Source of the DNA: Candidatus Egerieicola pullicola
GTDB lineage: Bacteria; Bacillota; Clostridia; Oscillospirales; Ruminococcaceae
Reading direction: 5' to 3'
Assembly: GCA_018712465.1 (NCBI GenBank)
Contig: DVGY01000078.1
Coordinates: 1 to 36,816 of the forward strand
DNA length: 36,816 nt
The first letter of the stretch is position 1, and every line of letters starts with the position of its first letter. Below the pieces are notes generated by a model. The model was not told the DNA's origin. It worked only from the letters and a program-made list of their open reading frames with translations, and did no database searches. Shown piece by piece: positions 1 to 8,183 of the stretch. The position numbers and the translations under genes are program-made.

Positions 1-381
1 GTGACGCATATCGGTGTTTTGAGTATCGTCTACTCCGGTGGGCACCGAAGCGTGAGGAATGTTGGGGATGCTCAGCAGCAATTCACGCTGTCTGGCTTCC
101 AGCTGGGAAACCATCTTGGTGTTTTCCGCAATGGTATCGCTGAGCTTTTTGGTGGATTCCATAATTTCGGAAATATCTTTGCCTTCCTTTTTCAGCTGAG
201 GAATCTGTTTGCTGATGGTCTTCTGCTGATTCCGCAGCTGGTCATTCTGGGTGGAAATTTCCCGGCGCTTGGCATCGATCTCCAGGATTTCGTCCACTGC
301 GGCGTCCAAATTGCCGTTGCGGCGCTTTACTGCGTCCTTAACCAAATCGGGATTTTCTCGAATCAAACGAATGTCTAACAT
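1..381 (-). CDS. serS: Seryl-tRNA synthetase, N-terminal part (cut by window edge)
   Basis: The first 127 codons are present; the rest lies beyond position 1. The protein starts MLDIRLIRENPDLVKDAVKRR, the usual SerRS opening, followed by the long charged heptad-rich segment (about residues 28-105) that forms the antiparallel coiled-coil arm gripping the long variable arm of tRNA-Ser. It ends near the IPNIPHASVPTG linker that precedes the class II catalytic core. The enzyme charges tRNA-Ser with serine in the cytoplasm. The ATG at 379-381 is preceded by an AGAGGAAG ribosome site. It lies 22 nt downstream of the parB stop, so it is probably the last gene of the parA-parB transcript. The motif 2 and 3 catalytic residues cannot be checked here. 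Confidence 0.95.
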   Translation of the reverse strand, partial: MLDIRLIRENPDLVKDAVKRRNGNLDAAVDEILEIDAKRREISTQNDQLRNQQKTISKQIPQLKKEGKDISEIMESTKKLSDTIAENTKMVSQLEARQRELLLSIPNIPHASVPTGVDDTQNTDMRH

Positions 382-403
382 AGTAGTCTTCCTCTCTTTT
401 GAA

Positions 404-1249
404 TTATTCAAACAATCCGCTGATCTGTTCTACCAGCTGATGCAGTTCTTCTTTGCTGTAATAAGGAATGGAGATACTGCCTTCCTCTTCCTTCCCTTGA
501 ATACTGATTTTCCGACCAGTGGTTTCTGCCAATGCAGCTTGAGCTTCCACCAAATAGGTGTCCTGCTGTTTGGGGGGCTTTGCCGGTGCGTCTTTTTTCC
601 GGCAGTATTTTTCCACCTGCCGCACCGTCCAATCCTTAGCTACCACCAACTTTGCCACCTGGGAAATCTCTTCCGGATCATCCAACGCCAGTAACGCCCG
701 CGCATGGCCGGTGGAAAGTTTCCGTTGCCGGACCAATTCTGCCACATCTTCCGGCAGGTTCATCAACCGCAGCGCATTGGCAATCACCGGACGGGATTTT
801 CCCACGCTGTGAGCTACCTGCTCTTGGGTAAAGCCGTAATCCTGGATCAACTGATGGTATCCAGCCGCTTCTTCCATGGGATTCAGGTCCTCCCGCTGTA
901 GGTTTTCGATCAAGGCAAATTCCATGATCTGTTGCGCGGAAAGATCCCGCACCACGGCAGGAAGTTCCGTTAAACCTGCCATTCGGGCTGCCCGATACCG
1001 CCGTTCCCCTGCTACGATCAAATAACTGCCATCTTCCCGAGCAGTAACTACCAGGGGTTGGATGACTCCATGTTCCCGGATAGAATCTGCCAACTGTTCC
1101 AGCGCCTGCCGGTCAAATTCCTTTCTGGGCTGATCCGGATTGGGAGTAAATTCCGAAATGGGGATCATCTGCTCTCCTTGCTGCTCGGAAAATACGCTGT
1201 TATCTTCAAACAAAGCTTCCAAGCCTTTGCCCAATCCTCGTTTTGCCAT
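404..1249 (-). CDS. parB: Chromosome partitioning protein ParB (Spo0J)
   Basis: 281 residues. ParB is a CTP-dependent DNA clamp that loads at parS sites, spreads along DNA and recruits SMC; it also stimulates ParA ATPase. The N-terminal RGLGKGLEALF resembles the ParA-stimulating peptide. The CTP-binding box GERRYRA is at residues 81-87, ENLQREDLNPMEEA follows near 116, and the helix-turn-helix GKSRPVIANALRL is near 150. At the four positions reported to separate ParB from Noc specificity it reads R, A, N and G (SR, ANA, LMN, TGHAR), so it is ParB-like at the first and last and not Noc-like at any. The ATG is preceded by AAAGGAGG with 7 nt spacing. It lies 20 nt downstream of parA, in one operon. 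Confidence 0.96.
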   Translation of the reverse strand: MAKRGLGKGLEALFEDNSVFSEQQGEQMIPISEFTPNPDQPRKEFDRQALEQLADSIREHGVIQPLVVTAREDGSYLIVAGERRYRAARMAGLTELPAVVRDLSAQQIMEFALIENLQREDLNPMEEAAGYHQLIQDYGFTQEQVAHSVGKSRPVIANALRLMNLPEDVAELVRQRKLSTGHARALLALDDPEEISQVAKLVVAKDWTVRQVEKYCRKKDAPAKPPKQQDTYLVEAQAALAETTGRKISIQGKEEEGSISIPYYSKEELHQLVEQISGLFE

Positions 1250-1269
1250 GGCATTTCCTCCTTTCCGGG

Positions 1270-2040
1270 TTATCTTTTTTTATTGTTTTTAATTACTTCC
1301 TGGGTGAGATCCAGGTAAGCTTTGCTGCCTTTGCTGCCCTTATCGTAGTACAGCACCGGTTCTCCAAAAGAAGGGGCTTCGCTGAGCCGGACGTTTCTGG
1401 GAATCACCGTTTTATATACCTTTCCAGCAAAGTACTTCTTGACTTCCTCTACCACCTGCGTCGTGAGATTTAACCGGCCGTCAAACATGGTCAGCAGAAC
1501 TCCCTCCACATCCAGGGCGTTGTTGTACTTCTTCTTCACCGTCCGCACCGTAGCCATCAGCTGACTCAATCCTTCCAGCGCGTAATATTCGCACTGAATG
1601 GGGATCAACACGGAATCCGCAGCGTTTAGAGCATTCAAAGTAATAAGGCCTAAAGAGGGCGGACAGTCGATGATGATAAAATCAAACTGATCCTTTACTC
1701 CGATAATACCCTTTTTCAGCCGGTTAATCCGGTCCGGCAACTCTACCAATTCCACCTCTGCTCCTGCCAAATCCATACTGGCTGGAATGACCCAAAGATT
1801 GTCGAATTTGGTTTTCTGCACCAGCTGGGAAGCTCTGGTGTTGCCGATCAGCATATTGTACACCGATTGCTGCATTTCCCTCTTGTTTACCCCCACGCCG
1901 CTGGTGGCGTTACCTTGGGGATCGGTGTCGATGAGGAGGGTTTTTTTCTTTTTGCGGCCCAGGGCTGCAGCCAAATTCACCGAAGTGGTGGTCTTCCCCA
2001 CTCCGCCCTTCTGATTGGCCACCGCAATGATTTTTCCCAT
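1270..2040 (-). CDS. parA: Chromosome partitioning ATPase ParA (Soj)
   Basis: 256 residues from the chosen start. It carries the deviant Walker A box KGGVGKTT (residues 11-18), the DTDPQGNATSG segment and the IIDCPPSLG Walker B region of Soj/ParA ATPases. ATP-bound dimers bind nucleoid DNA and interact with ParB for origin segregation; in Bacillus the protein also regulates DnaA. I chose the ATG at 2038-2040 because AAGAGGA precedes it at good spacing and the protein begins MGKIIAVANQKGG, as in the family. A 21-codon upstream extension would run across the -10 element at 2092-2097, so it is unlikely. Its own promoter separates it from noc, and parB follows after 20 nt. Confidence 0.96.
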   Translation of the reverse strand: MGKIIAVANQKGGVGKTTTSVNLAAALGRKKKKTLLIDTDPQGNATSGVGVNKREMQQSVYNMLIGNTRASQLVQKTKFDNLWVIPASMDLAGAEVELVELPDRINRLKKGIIGVKDQFDFIIIDCPPSLGLITLNALNAADSVLIPIQCEYYALEGLSQLMATVRTVKKKYNNALDVEGVLLTMFDGRLNLTTQVVEEVKKYFAGKVYKTVIPRNVRLSEAPSFGEPVLYYDKGSKGSKAYLDLTQEVIKNNKKR

Positions 2041-2091
2041 GGGTGTGCATTCCTCTTTTCTAAAATTGCCTGTTTTTCGGTTACCTGCTCC

Positions 2092-2120
2092 ATTATAGCA
2101 CACTTATTCTGAAAAAGGAA
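2092..2120 (-). promoter_or_regulatory. Probable promoter of parA-parB
   Basis: On the minus strand there is a perfect TATAAT (2092-2097) with an extended -10 TGC just upstream and a weak -35 (TTCCTT, 2115-2120) at 17 nt spacing. It lies about 50 nt before the parA ATG and downstream of the terminator that follows noc, so parA-parB can be transcribed separately from the rpmH-noc block. Confidence 0.7.
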
Positions 2121-2158
2121 TGTGTTTTCCCTAATTTTTCAAAAAGTAACTGTAGAAA

Positions 2159-2174
2159 TGTTTCACGTGAAACA
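2159..2174. promoter_or_regulatory. parS site 1
   Basis: TGTTTCACGTGAAACA is a perfect 16-bp palindrome identical to the Bacillus parS consensus. It lies between noc and parA, about 8.4 kb from dnaA, where ParB is expected to load. Confidence 0.95.
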
Positions 2175-2193
2175 GCTGGATTTTGTACTTGGG

Positions 2194-2227
2194 CAAAAAA
2201 TAACGCTCCGGTTGGATACCGAAGCGC
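2194..2227 (-). terminator. Terminator after noc
   Basis: Read on the minus strand, CGCTTCGGT pairs with ACCGGAGCG (one mismatch) around a short loop and is followed by TTATTTTTTG. It lies about 13 nt after the noc stop and closes the rpmH-to-noc transcript before the parA promoter. Confidence 0.75.
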
Positions 2228-2239
2228 ATCTGTTCTGAT

Positions 2240-3022
2240 TTATTTTGGAATGGTTACAATGTATTGAATACAATCCTCTTTTTCCACCTGTTGAGTTTTC
2301 GCATGAATGCCGGCTTGTTCCATGGCATCCACTGTCTTTTGAAAGCTGTTAAAGAACAGACGAATGTCCTTGATAATCACCTTAGGACGTTTATGTACTT
2401 TTTCTTTTTTCTGCCTCTTTTCCACTGCCTGTTCCAACTTTGCCACCGTCCATTGATGTTTTCCTGCCAAGGTTAGCAGAGCTTGCTGTGTCTCCTCCGG
2501 CAAGCCCAGCACCGCTCTGGCATGCCGTTCAGAGAGATGATATTGAAGAATCAGAGTCCGGCATTCCGGAGAGAGTTTCAACAAACGAAGTTTATTGGCG
2601 ATGGTGGACTGTGCCATGTTTAATTTTTTCGCTGCTTGCTCTTGGGTAATGCCCCACTGCTCCAACAGAGCCTTTAACGCAGCGGCTTGTTCAAATACAT
2701 TGAGGTCCTGTCGATGAAGGTTCTCCACCAAAGCCAACACGGCAGAGCGCTCTGAATCGGTGTCCATTACAATGGCTTGAATCACCGAAAGCCCCGCCAG
2801 TTTTGCCGCGCGAAGCCGCCGTTCTCCACTGATGAGCTGATATTCCCCGTTCACCCGTCGAACGGTAATGGGTTGGAGTAAACCGTTCTCCTGAATAGAT
2901 ACTGCCAGCTGTTCCAATTCATGTTCCGAAAAGCTGCGCCGGGGCTGGGCCGGATTGGGTTGAATCAAATCCACCGGCAGTTCCACCACCCGGTTTACTG
3001 TTTTGGTCAGCTTGTACTTCAC
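2240..3022 (-). CDS. noc: Nucleoid occlusion protein Noc (ParB-family CTPase)
   Basis: 260 residues. This ParB paralogue lies just downstream of rsmG, the usual noc position. It has the CTP box GERRLRA (residues 66-72), ENLHRQDLNVFEQA, and a helix-turn-helix. At the four residues reported to switch ParB to Noc specificity it has Q, K, K and R (MAQ, ANK, LLK, ERHAR), all as in Bacillus Noc, so it should bind Noc sites rather than parS. Noc blocks division over the nucleoid. I chose the GTG at 3020-3022 because AAAGGAGGG precedes it by 7 nt; an ATG 23 codons upstream lacks this support. From the GTG only about 13 residues precede the ParB fold, shorter than the membrane-targeting N-terminus of Bacillus Noc. 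Confidence 0.92.
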   Translation of the reverse strand: MKYKLTKTVNRVVELPVDLIQPNPAQPRRSFSEHELEQLAVSIQENGLLQPITVRRVNGEYQLISGERRLRAAKLAGLSVIQAIVMDTDSERSAVLALVENLHRQDLNVFEQAAALKALLEQWGITQEQAAKKLNMAQSTIANKLRLLKLSPECRTLILQYHLSERHARAVLGLPEETQQALLTLAGKHQWTVAKLEQAVEKRQKKEKVHKRPKVIIKDIRLFFNSFQKTVDAMEQAGIHAKTQQVEKEDCIQYIVTIPK

Positions 3023-3140
3023 CCCAAATCCCTCCTTTACCTTGGATTGTAACACGGACAAAAACAAAATGCCAGAAGATTCGTCGGTCATCCTTCGACC
3101 AAATCTTCCGGCAAATATGATTTCCCCAAATTTCCTGGTT

Positions 3141-3860
3141 TTACCCCAAGGGGGATTTTTTGATTTTTCCTGGATTTCTGGGGTATTGTTTTGGAGTTTG
3201 ACGAACTTTTCTAATCCGAAACACGCTGCGGTGACTGCCTTCGGGCAAAGTATATTCCTGGATCTCCTCTAATTTTCCTCCAAGGAGAGCGATGGCTTTT
3301 TGGGCACGTTCCCCTTCTTCATGAGGATCGGCGCCCTTCATTGGAAGAAACCACCCTCCCGCTTTCACGAAAGGCAGACAGTACTCGCAAAGCAAAGGTA
3401 AATTTGCTACTGCCCGAGCTGTTGCTACCTGAAACTGTTCCCGTAAAGCAGGTGCCTGTCCTCCATCTTCGGCTCGATTGTGAATACAGCGAACATTGTC
3501 TAATTTCAATTCCTTGCAAACAGTTTCCAGAAAGTTCACCCGTTTCTGCAAGCTGTCCAAAAGCGTGATCTTCCAATTCGGTTTGAGTACAGCCAGCACC
3601 AAGCCAGGAAATCCAGCGCCGGTACCCACATCAATCAAGGAAAGGGATTCCGGCAAAGTCCCACTATAACGAAGGAATAAGGCACTGTCCAAAAAATGCT
3701 TTACTGCAACCTCGTCCGGCTGGGTAATGGCGGTGAGGTTCATCCGCTGGTTCCAATCCAGCAGCAGATCACCGTAGCGATCTAACTGCTCCGCCTGGGC
3801 TTGAGATAACGCTAGGCTTTCCGTTGCAAATAGCGAAACCAAGTCACTGGGATTCAGCAT
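3141..3860 (-). CDS. rsmG: 16S rRNA (guanine-N7) methyltransferase RsmG
   Basis: 239 residues. It methylates N7 of G527 in 16S rRNA using S-adenosylmethionine. The Rossmann SAM motif DVGTGAGFPGLVLA is near residue 77, preceded by NLTAIT and VKHFLDSA, both typical of GidB/RsmG. The C-terminal 20 or so residues are basic and Pro-rich (TPKQYPRNPGKIKKSP), common in Firmicutes homologues. The ATG has AAAGGAGGGG upstream, located inside the end of mnmG; the two genes overlap by 17 nt in different frames, suggesting translational coupling. Loss of this gene in other bacteria gives low-level streptomycin resistance. Confidence 0.96.
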   Translation of the reverse strand: MLNPSDLVSLFATESLALSQAQAEQLDRYGDLLLDWNQRMNLTAITQPDEVAVKHFLDSALFLRYSGTLPESLSLIDVGTGAGFPGLVLAVLKPNWKITLLDSLQKRVNFLETVCKELKLDNVRCIHNRAEDGGQAPALREQFQVATARAVANLPLLCEYCLPFVKAGGWFLPMKGADPHEEGERAQKAIALLGGKLEEIQEYTLPEGSHRSVFRIRKVRQTPKQYPRNPGKIKKSPLG

Positions 3861-5751
3861 GGGATTTCCCCTCCTTTCCTTGTCCCTCCAACCAAATCAG
3901 CAGCACCGTTACATCAGCGGGTGTAACCCCGGAGATTCGTCCTGCCTGTCCAAGGTTATAGGGTTGGACCTTATTCAGCTTTTCCTGCGCTTCCAGGCGT
4001 AAGCCGGTGATCTGTTTATAATCGGTGCCTTCCGGCAGCCGTTTATTTTCCAGCTTCTTCATCTGCTTCACCTGATCCAACTGCTTTTGGATGTAACCGG
4101 CATACTTCAACTGAATCTCCGCCTGTTCCCATACATCCCGAGGGAGATCCGGCCGGTCGGTATCCACCGATGCCAAATCCTGATACCGGACCTGAGGACG
4201 GCGAATCAAATCCGCCAGCTTCACCCCAGTGGAAACGGTGGATGTTTCACGTGAAACAAGAATCTCATTGAGCTGCTGGGTAGGAGATAATGTGGTGTGC
4301 TCCAATCGCTGGACTTCTTGATGAATGGCGTCCCATTTCGCCAAAAATTTCTGATACCGTTCTTCACTGATTAAGCCGATACGATAGCCGATAGGCGTCA
4401 AACGCTGATCTGCATTGTCCTGACGAAGCAGCAACCGGTACTCACTGCGGCTGGTCATCATTCGATAGGGGTCCATCACCCCTTTGATGGTGATGTCGTC
4501 AATTAAGGTTCCAATGTAGCTTTCAGATCGGTCCATCACCAAAGGTTCTCGTCCCAGTACCTGCATAGCGGCGTTGATGCCGGCCACCAATCCTTGAGCA
4601 GCTGCCTCTTCGTAGCCGGAAGTGCCGTTAAACTGACCGGCACCGTACAATCCGGGTAAAGGTTTAAACTCCAACGTCGCCTTGAGCTGTTGCGCATCAC
4701 AGCAATCGTATTCAATGGCATATGCGTTGCGCATAACCTCTACCTTCTCCAACCCGTGGATGGAATGGAGAAAAGCCAGCTGTACGTCTTCCGGCAAGGA
4801 AGAACTCATCCCCTGCAAATACATTTCCTGGGTGTCCAATCCCATAGGTTCAATGAAAAGCTGATGCCGCTTTTTATCGGAAAAACGCACCACCTTATCC
4901 TCAATGCTGGGACAGTATCGAGGACCAACTCCCTGAATTCGTTTGGCTTCTCCATAAAGGGGAGAACGATCCAGATTGTCCAAAATAATCTTATGGGTGG
5001 TTTCATTGGTATAAGCCACATAACAGGAAACCTTATTCTTCAGCCCACTGGGATCCGTGGTAAAGGAGAAGGGTACAATGGGATCGTCTCCCTTCTGTTC
5101 CTCTAACTGCGAAAAATCAATGCTGCGCCGGTGGACACGACTAGGAGTGCCGGTTTTAAACCGGCGAATGGTAATGCCGTAATCCGGGAGACGATCGGTG
5201 AGACCACAGCTGGGAAGCTGGTTATCGGGACCGGAAGCATAGTTTACTTCTCCAATATGGATTTTGGCATTCTGATAGGTACCGGAACAAATGATAGCAG
5301 CTTGCACCCGGTACAGCATTCCAAGCTTGGTCATCACGCCGGTAAGCCGTCCATTCTCTACCTGCAGGTCCACGATTTCACCCTGCTTCAAACAAAGGTT
5401 GGGCTGGTTTTCAATGACACGCTTCATGTAATGATGATACGCCCGGCGATCCGATTGCACCCGCAGACTATGTACCGCAGGTCCCTTCCCCAGATTTAAC
5501 ATCCGGCTCTGCAAAAAGGTGGCATCTGCTGCTTTGCCCATTTCTCCTCCCAAAGCGTCGATCTCCCGGACCAAGTGGCCTTTGGCGGTGCCGCCAATGG
5601 AAGGATTGCAGGGCATATTGGCCAAGCCGTCTAAGCTGAGGGTAAATAAAACTGTCTTGACTCCCAGCCGTGCTGCGGCCAAAGCCGCTTCAATTCCTGC
5701 ATGGCCGGCGCCAATCACTGCTATTTGAAACTCTTCACAAATCTGATTCAT
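3844..5751 (-). CDS. mnmG: tRNA uridine-34 5-carboxymethylaminomethyl modification enzyme MnmG
   Basis: 635 residues. This FAD-dependent partner of MnmE installs the cmnm5 group on wobble U34 of certain tRNAs. The dinucleotide-binding motif GAGHAG is at residues 14-19, followed by the GidA signatures PCNPSIGGTAKGHLVREIDALGG and, farther on, GLYGAGQFNGTSGYEEAAAQG. Length matches the long GidA form. The ATG at 5749-5751 has AAAGGAAG upstream; a start 9 codons earlier lies inside mnmE and lacks this spacing. mnmE ends 11 nt upstream and rsmG overlaps the 3' end, so the order mnmE-mnmG-rsmG is standard. A parS site is embedded in the coding sequence, encoding VSRET. Confidence 0.97.
   Translation of the reverse strand: MNQICEEFQIAVIGAGHAGIEAALAAARLGVKTVLFTLSLDGLANMPCNPSIGGTAKGHLVREIDALGGEMGKAADATFLQSRMLNLGKGPAVHSLRVQSDRRAYHHYMKRVIENQPNLCLKQGEIVDLQVENGRLTGVMTKLGMLYRVQAAIICSGTYQNAKIHIGEVNYASGPDNQLPSCGLTDRLPDYGITIRRFKTGTPSRVHRRSIDFSQLEEQKGDDPIVPFSFTTDPSGLKNKVSCYVAYTNETTHKIILDNLDRSPLYGEAKRIQGVGPRYCPSIEDKVVRFSDKKRHQLFIEPMGLDTQEMYLQGMSSSLPEDVQLAFLHSIHGLEKVEVMRNAYAIEYDCCDAQQLKATLEFKPLPGLYGAGQFNGTSGYEEAAAQGLVAGINAAMQVLGREPLVMDRSESYIGTLIDDITIKGVMDPYRMMTSRSEYRLLLRQDNADQRLTPIGYRIGLISEERYQKFLAKWDAIHQEVQRLEHTTLSPTQQLNEILVSRETSTVSTGVKLADLIRRPQVRYQDLASVDTDRPDLPRDVWEQAEIQLKYAGYIQKQLDQVKQMKKLENKRLPEGTDYKQITGLRLEAQEKLNKVQPYNLGQAGRISGVTPADVTVLLIWLEGQGKEGKSHAESQ
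4243..4258. promoter_or_regulatory. parS site 2, inside mnmG
   Basis: A second perfect TGTTTCACGTGAAACA palindrome lies within mnmG, in frame to encode VSRET. It is 2.1 kb from site 1. A 16-bp exact match twice in this window is not expected by chance. Confidence 0.95.
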
Positions 5752-5762
5752 GGCAACTTCCT

Positions 5763-7133
5763 TTACTTTCCCACACAAAAATTCCGAAACACTTCATCTA
5801 CCACTGCATCGGATGCCTTTTCACCGGTCAGCTCCAACAAAGAGGAAACCCCGTCGGTAAGATCCACAGTAACAGCATCTAAGGTGTAACCCGCTTCATA
5901 AGCTGCCATGGCTTGGGCCACACAGTCCCTTGCCCGGGTCACACAGCTCCTTTGCCGTTCATTGGCCAGTACTGCGGCGCCTTCCTCCAACTGCACCAAA
6001 TGAAGCACCTGTTGAATGGCTTGTTGGAGCAGTTCCAAACTCTTGGGATTTTCCACCGAAGTATGGACGATTTGCTGAAAGCTTCCTTCCAACGCCGCTT
6101 CATCCAACACCGAAGGAAGGTCTGTCTTATGCACCACTGCAATAGCAGGCACCGGCTGTTTGGAAACCTGATTCAAAATCCGATGGTCCTCTTCCGAAAA
6201 AGGACGGGAAGCATCAAACACCGCTAAAATCAAATCCGCCTGCTCCATCTTTTCCACAGCATAGTGAACACCAATCTGCTCCACAGCATCTGCGGTATCT
6301 CGGATTCCGGCCGTATCGGAAAGGAGAAGCTGAAGATCCCCCAACTGCACCTGTTCTTCAATAACGTCACGGGTCGTGCCGGCAATGTCAGTGACAATGC
6401 TCCGCTGATACCCAGAAAACAGGTTCATCAAGGTAGATTTTCCTACATTGGGCTTCCCCACAATCACGGTGCGAATGCCCTGAGTAAGCATACGGCCATT
6501 GTCATAATTTTCCAGTAATTTGCTGAATTTAGCATTTATTTCCTTCATGTTCGGCAGGAGAGAAGATTCCTCCAAAGCAGGAATATCCTCTTCCGGATAA
6601 TCTGCCCAAGCAGAAAGATACGCACAAAGCTCCAACAGAGCATCTTTGCATTCCACCACTTGGCGGTACAATGCTCCTTCCATTTGAGCTCGAGCGGTGC
6701 GGAGGGATTGTTGATTTTGGGCCCCAATCACTTCCATCACCGACTCCGCCTGGGTCAGATCCATCTTACCGTTTAAAAAGGCCCGGCGGGTAAACTCGCC
6801 CGGTCCGGCGGCAACTGCACCGCATTCCAAACAGCGGCGCAACAACTGGCGGGTTACATAAACACCGCCATGGCAGGATAACTCCGCTACATCCTCCCCG
6901 GTATAGCTATGAGGGGCATGGTACACCAGCACTACCCCATTATCTAAAACTGAACCATCCTCATTGAGAAAATAACCGTAGCTTGCCGTATAACCCGGCT
7001 TAGAAATCAAATCTTCCCCTTTGGCAGAGCGAAAACAACGGGCAGCTACCTGCAATGCTTCCGGTCCGCTGAGACGAATCACACTGATTCCACCCACTCC
7101 CAGTGGCGTAGCGATGGCGGCAATGGTAGTCAT
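5763..7133 (-). CDS. mnmE: tRNA modification GTPase MnmE (TrmE)
   Basis: 456 residues. It pairs with MnmG to modify U34 of tRNAs. The N-terminal formyl-THF-binding domain starts MTTIAAIATPLGVGGISVIRL, a helical region follows, and the G domain is inserted from about residue 222: G1 GKPNVGKST (226-234), G2 AGTTRD (251-256), G3 DTAG (273-276), and G4 HKTD. The C-terminal end CVGK matches the conserved C-x-GK tail whose cysteine is needed for modification. GGAGG lies 7 nt before the ATG. Transcription from jag must pass a terminator-like hairpin at 7165-7195. Confidence 0.97.
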   Translation of the reverse strand: MTTIAAIATPLGVGGISVIRLSGPEALQVAARCFRSAKGEDLISKPGYTASYGYFLNEDGSVLDNGVVLVYHAPHSYTGEDVAELSCHGGVYVTRQLLRRCLECGAVAAGPGEFTRRAFLNGKMDLTQAESVMEVIGAQNQQSLRTARAQMEGALYRQVVECKDALLELCAYLSAWADYPEEDIPALEESSLLPNMKEINAKFSKLLENYDNGRMLTQGIRTVIVGKPNVGKSTLMNLFSGYQRSIVTDIAGTTRDVIEEQVQLGDLQLLLSDTAGIRDTADAVEQIGVHYAVEKMEQADLILAVFDASRPFSEEDHRILNQVSKQPVPAIAVVHKTDLPSVLDEAALEGSFQQIVHTSVENPKSLELLQQAIQQVLHLVQLEEGAAVLANERQRSCVTRARDCVAQAMAAYEAGYTLDAVTVDLTDGVSSLLELTGEKASDAVVDEVFRNFCVGK

Positions 7134-7164
7134 AAAGCAACCTCCTTCTCTGAAAACTCCAACG

Positions 7165-7195
7165 AAAAAGGAGAGGCATCTGCCTCCCCCTCTCC
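7165..7195 (-). terminator. Intrinsic terminator or attenuator between jag and mnmE
   Basis: On the minus strand GGAGAGG and CCTCTCC form a 7-bp GC-rich stem around 12 nt, followed by TTTTTCGTT. Only about 30 nt separate it from the mnmE start, with no room for a clear promoter, so it more likely reduces than stops read-through into mnmE-mnmG-rsmG-noc. Confidence 0.6.
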
Positions 7196-7206
7196 AAACT
7201 GATTGC

Positions 7207-8151
7207 TTAGAATTCGATCTTGGAATACTTTCTGGCTTTCTTTTCTTCTTCGGTACGTTCCGCTTTCAGAATCTTTTCCATGGTACCTTCGGTGCTCACC
7301 CGTTCCAGCGGATGATCCCGACGGCTGCCACGGCGGTCGTAGCCATTTCTTCCTCCGCTGCGGCGGCGGTCATATCCACCAGCCGATTTGGGGCGGGGAT
7401 TGGTGGGCAGAATAATTACCCGACGGTTGGGATCTTCTCCCTTGCTCTTGCTGGTGACTCCCTCCATTTCGGTTACCACCGAATGGACAATGCGCCGTTC
7501 ATAGGGATTCATGGGTTCCAGCATCTGGCTGCGGCCGGTACGGGCTACTTTGATGCTGGTGCGCTTTGCCAGATCCTTCAATGCCTTCTGGCGTTTATCC
7601 CGGTATTGGCCGCAATCCAAAGTCACCCGGAAATATTTGCCGTCCAACCGGTTGCAGACCAAAGTGGTCAAATGCTGAAGAGCGTCCAACGTTTCGCCGT
7701 GATGGCCGATAAGGATTCCTAAATGTTCCCCATTCAGGGTGATGGTGGCAGATTCTTCTCCTTCTTCCACCGTCATGGTAACCCCTTCCACGCCCATCTT
7801 GTCCAGAATAGCTTGGAGATATTCCTGGGCAGCCTGGAGCTTTGCAGCGTTGTTGCTCTGGCCTTCTTCTTCAACTGTTTCTTTCTCAGTTTCTTCCACC
7901 GGGGCCGGTGTTTCCACATTTTGCACCGCTTCTTCCTGCTTTACCACAGGAGGAGCAGTGCGAACGGTTTCTGCTTCCCGCACTACGGTCACCTTCACAA
8001 TGGCTTGCTGCTTGATCTTGCCAAACAGACTCTTTTTCGCAGGCTGGATTACCTGAGCGTCACATTGCTGGGAAGACACGCCCAATTCCCGGTATGCCTG
8101 TTCCAAAGCTTCCTGCTCGCTGTTGGCAGTGATGGTAATTTCCTTTGCCAT
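7207..8151 (-). CDS. jag: RNA-binding protein Jag/KhpB (Jag-N, KH and R3H domains)
   Basis: 314 residues. Domains in order: Jag-N (about 1-58, ending KKSLFGKIKQQAIVKV), an acidic Pro/Glu linker (about 65-100), a KH domain with the loop LIGHHGETLDALQHL near 140, and an R3H domain with NPYERRIVHSVV near 220. In Firmicutes the protein binds RNA, pairs with KhpA and affects cell elongation and division. The C-terminus carries an unusual Arg/Gly-rich segment (GGYDRRRSGGRNGYDRRGS) followed by a charged helix. I chose the ATG at 8149-8151, with AGAGGAA upstream and MAKEIT as in relatives; an upstream in-frame start adds nine non-conserved residues. It follows yidC by 32 nt. Confidence 0.93.
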   Translation of the reverse strand: MAKEITITANSEQEALEQAYRELGVSSQQCDAQVIQPAKKSLFGKIKQQAIVKVTVVREAETVRTAPPVVKQEEAVQNVETPAPVEETEKETVEEEGQSNNAAKLQAAQEYLQAILDKMGVEGVTMTVEEGEESATITLNGEHLGILIGHHGETLDALQHLTTLVCNRLDGKYFRVTLDCGQYRDKRQKALKDLAKRTSIKVARTGRSQMLEPMNPYERRIVHSVVTEMEGVTSKSKGEDPNRRVIILPTNPRPKSAGGYDRRRSGGRNGYDRRGSRRDHPLERVSTEGTMEKILKAERTEEEKKARKYSKIEF

Positions 8152-8183
8152 AGTCAACGATTCCTCTCTTTCACTCAAAAAGC

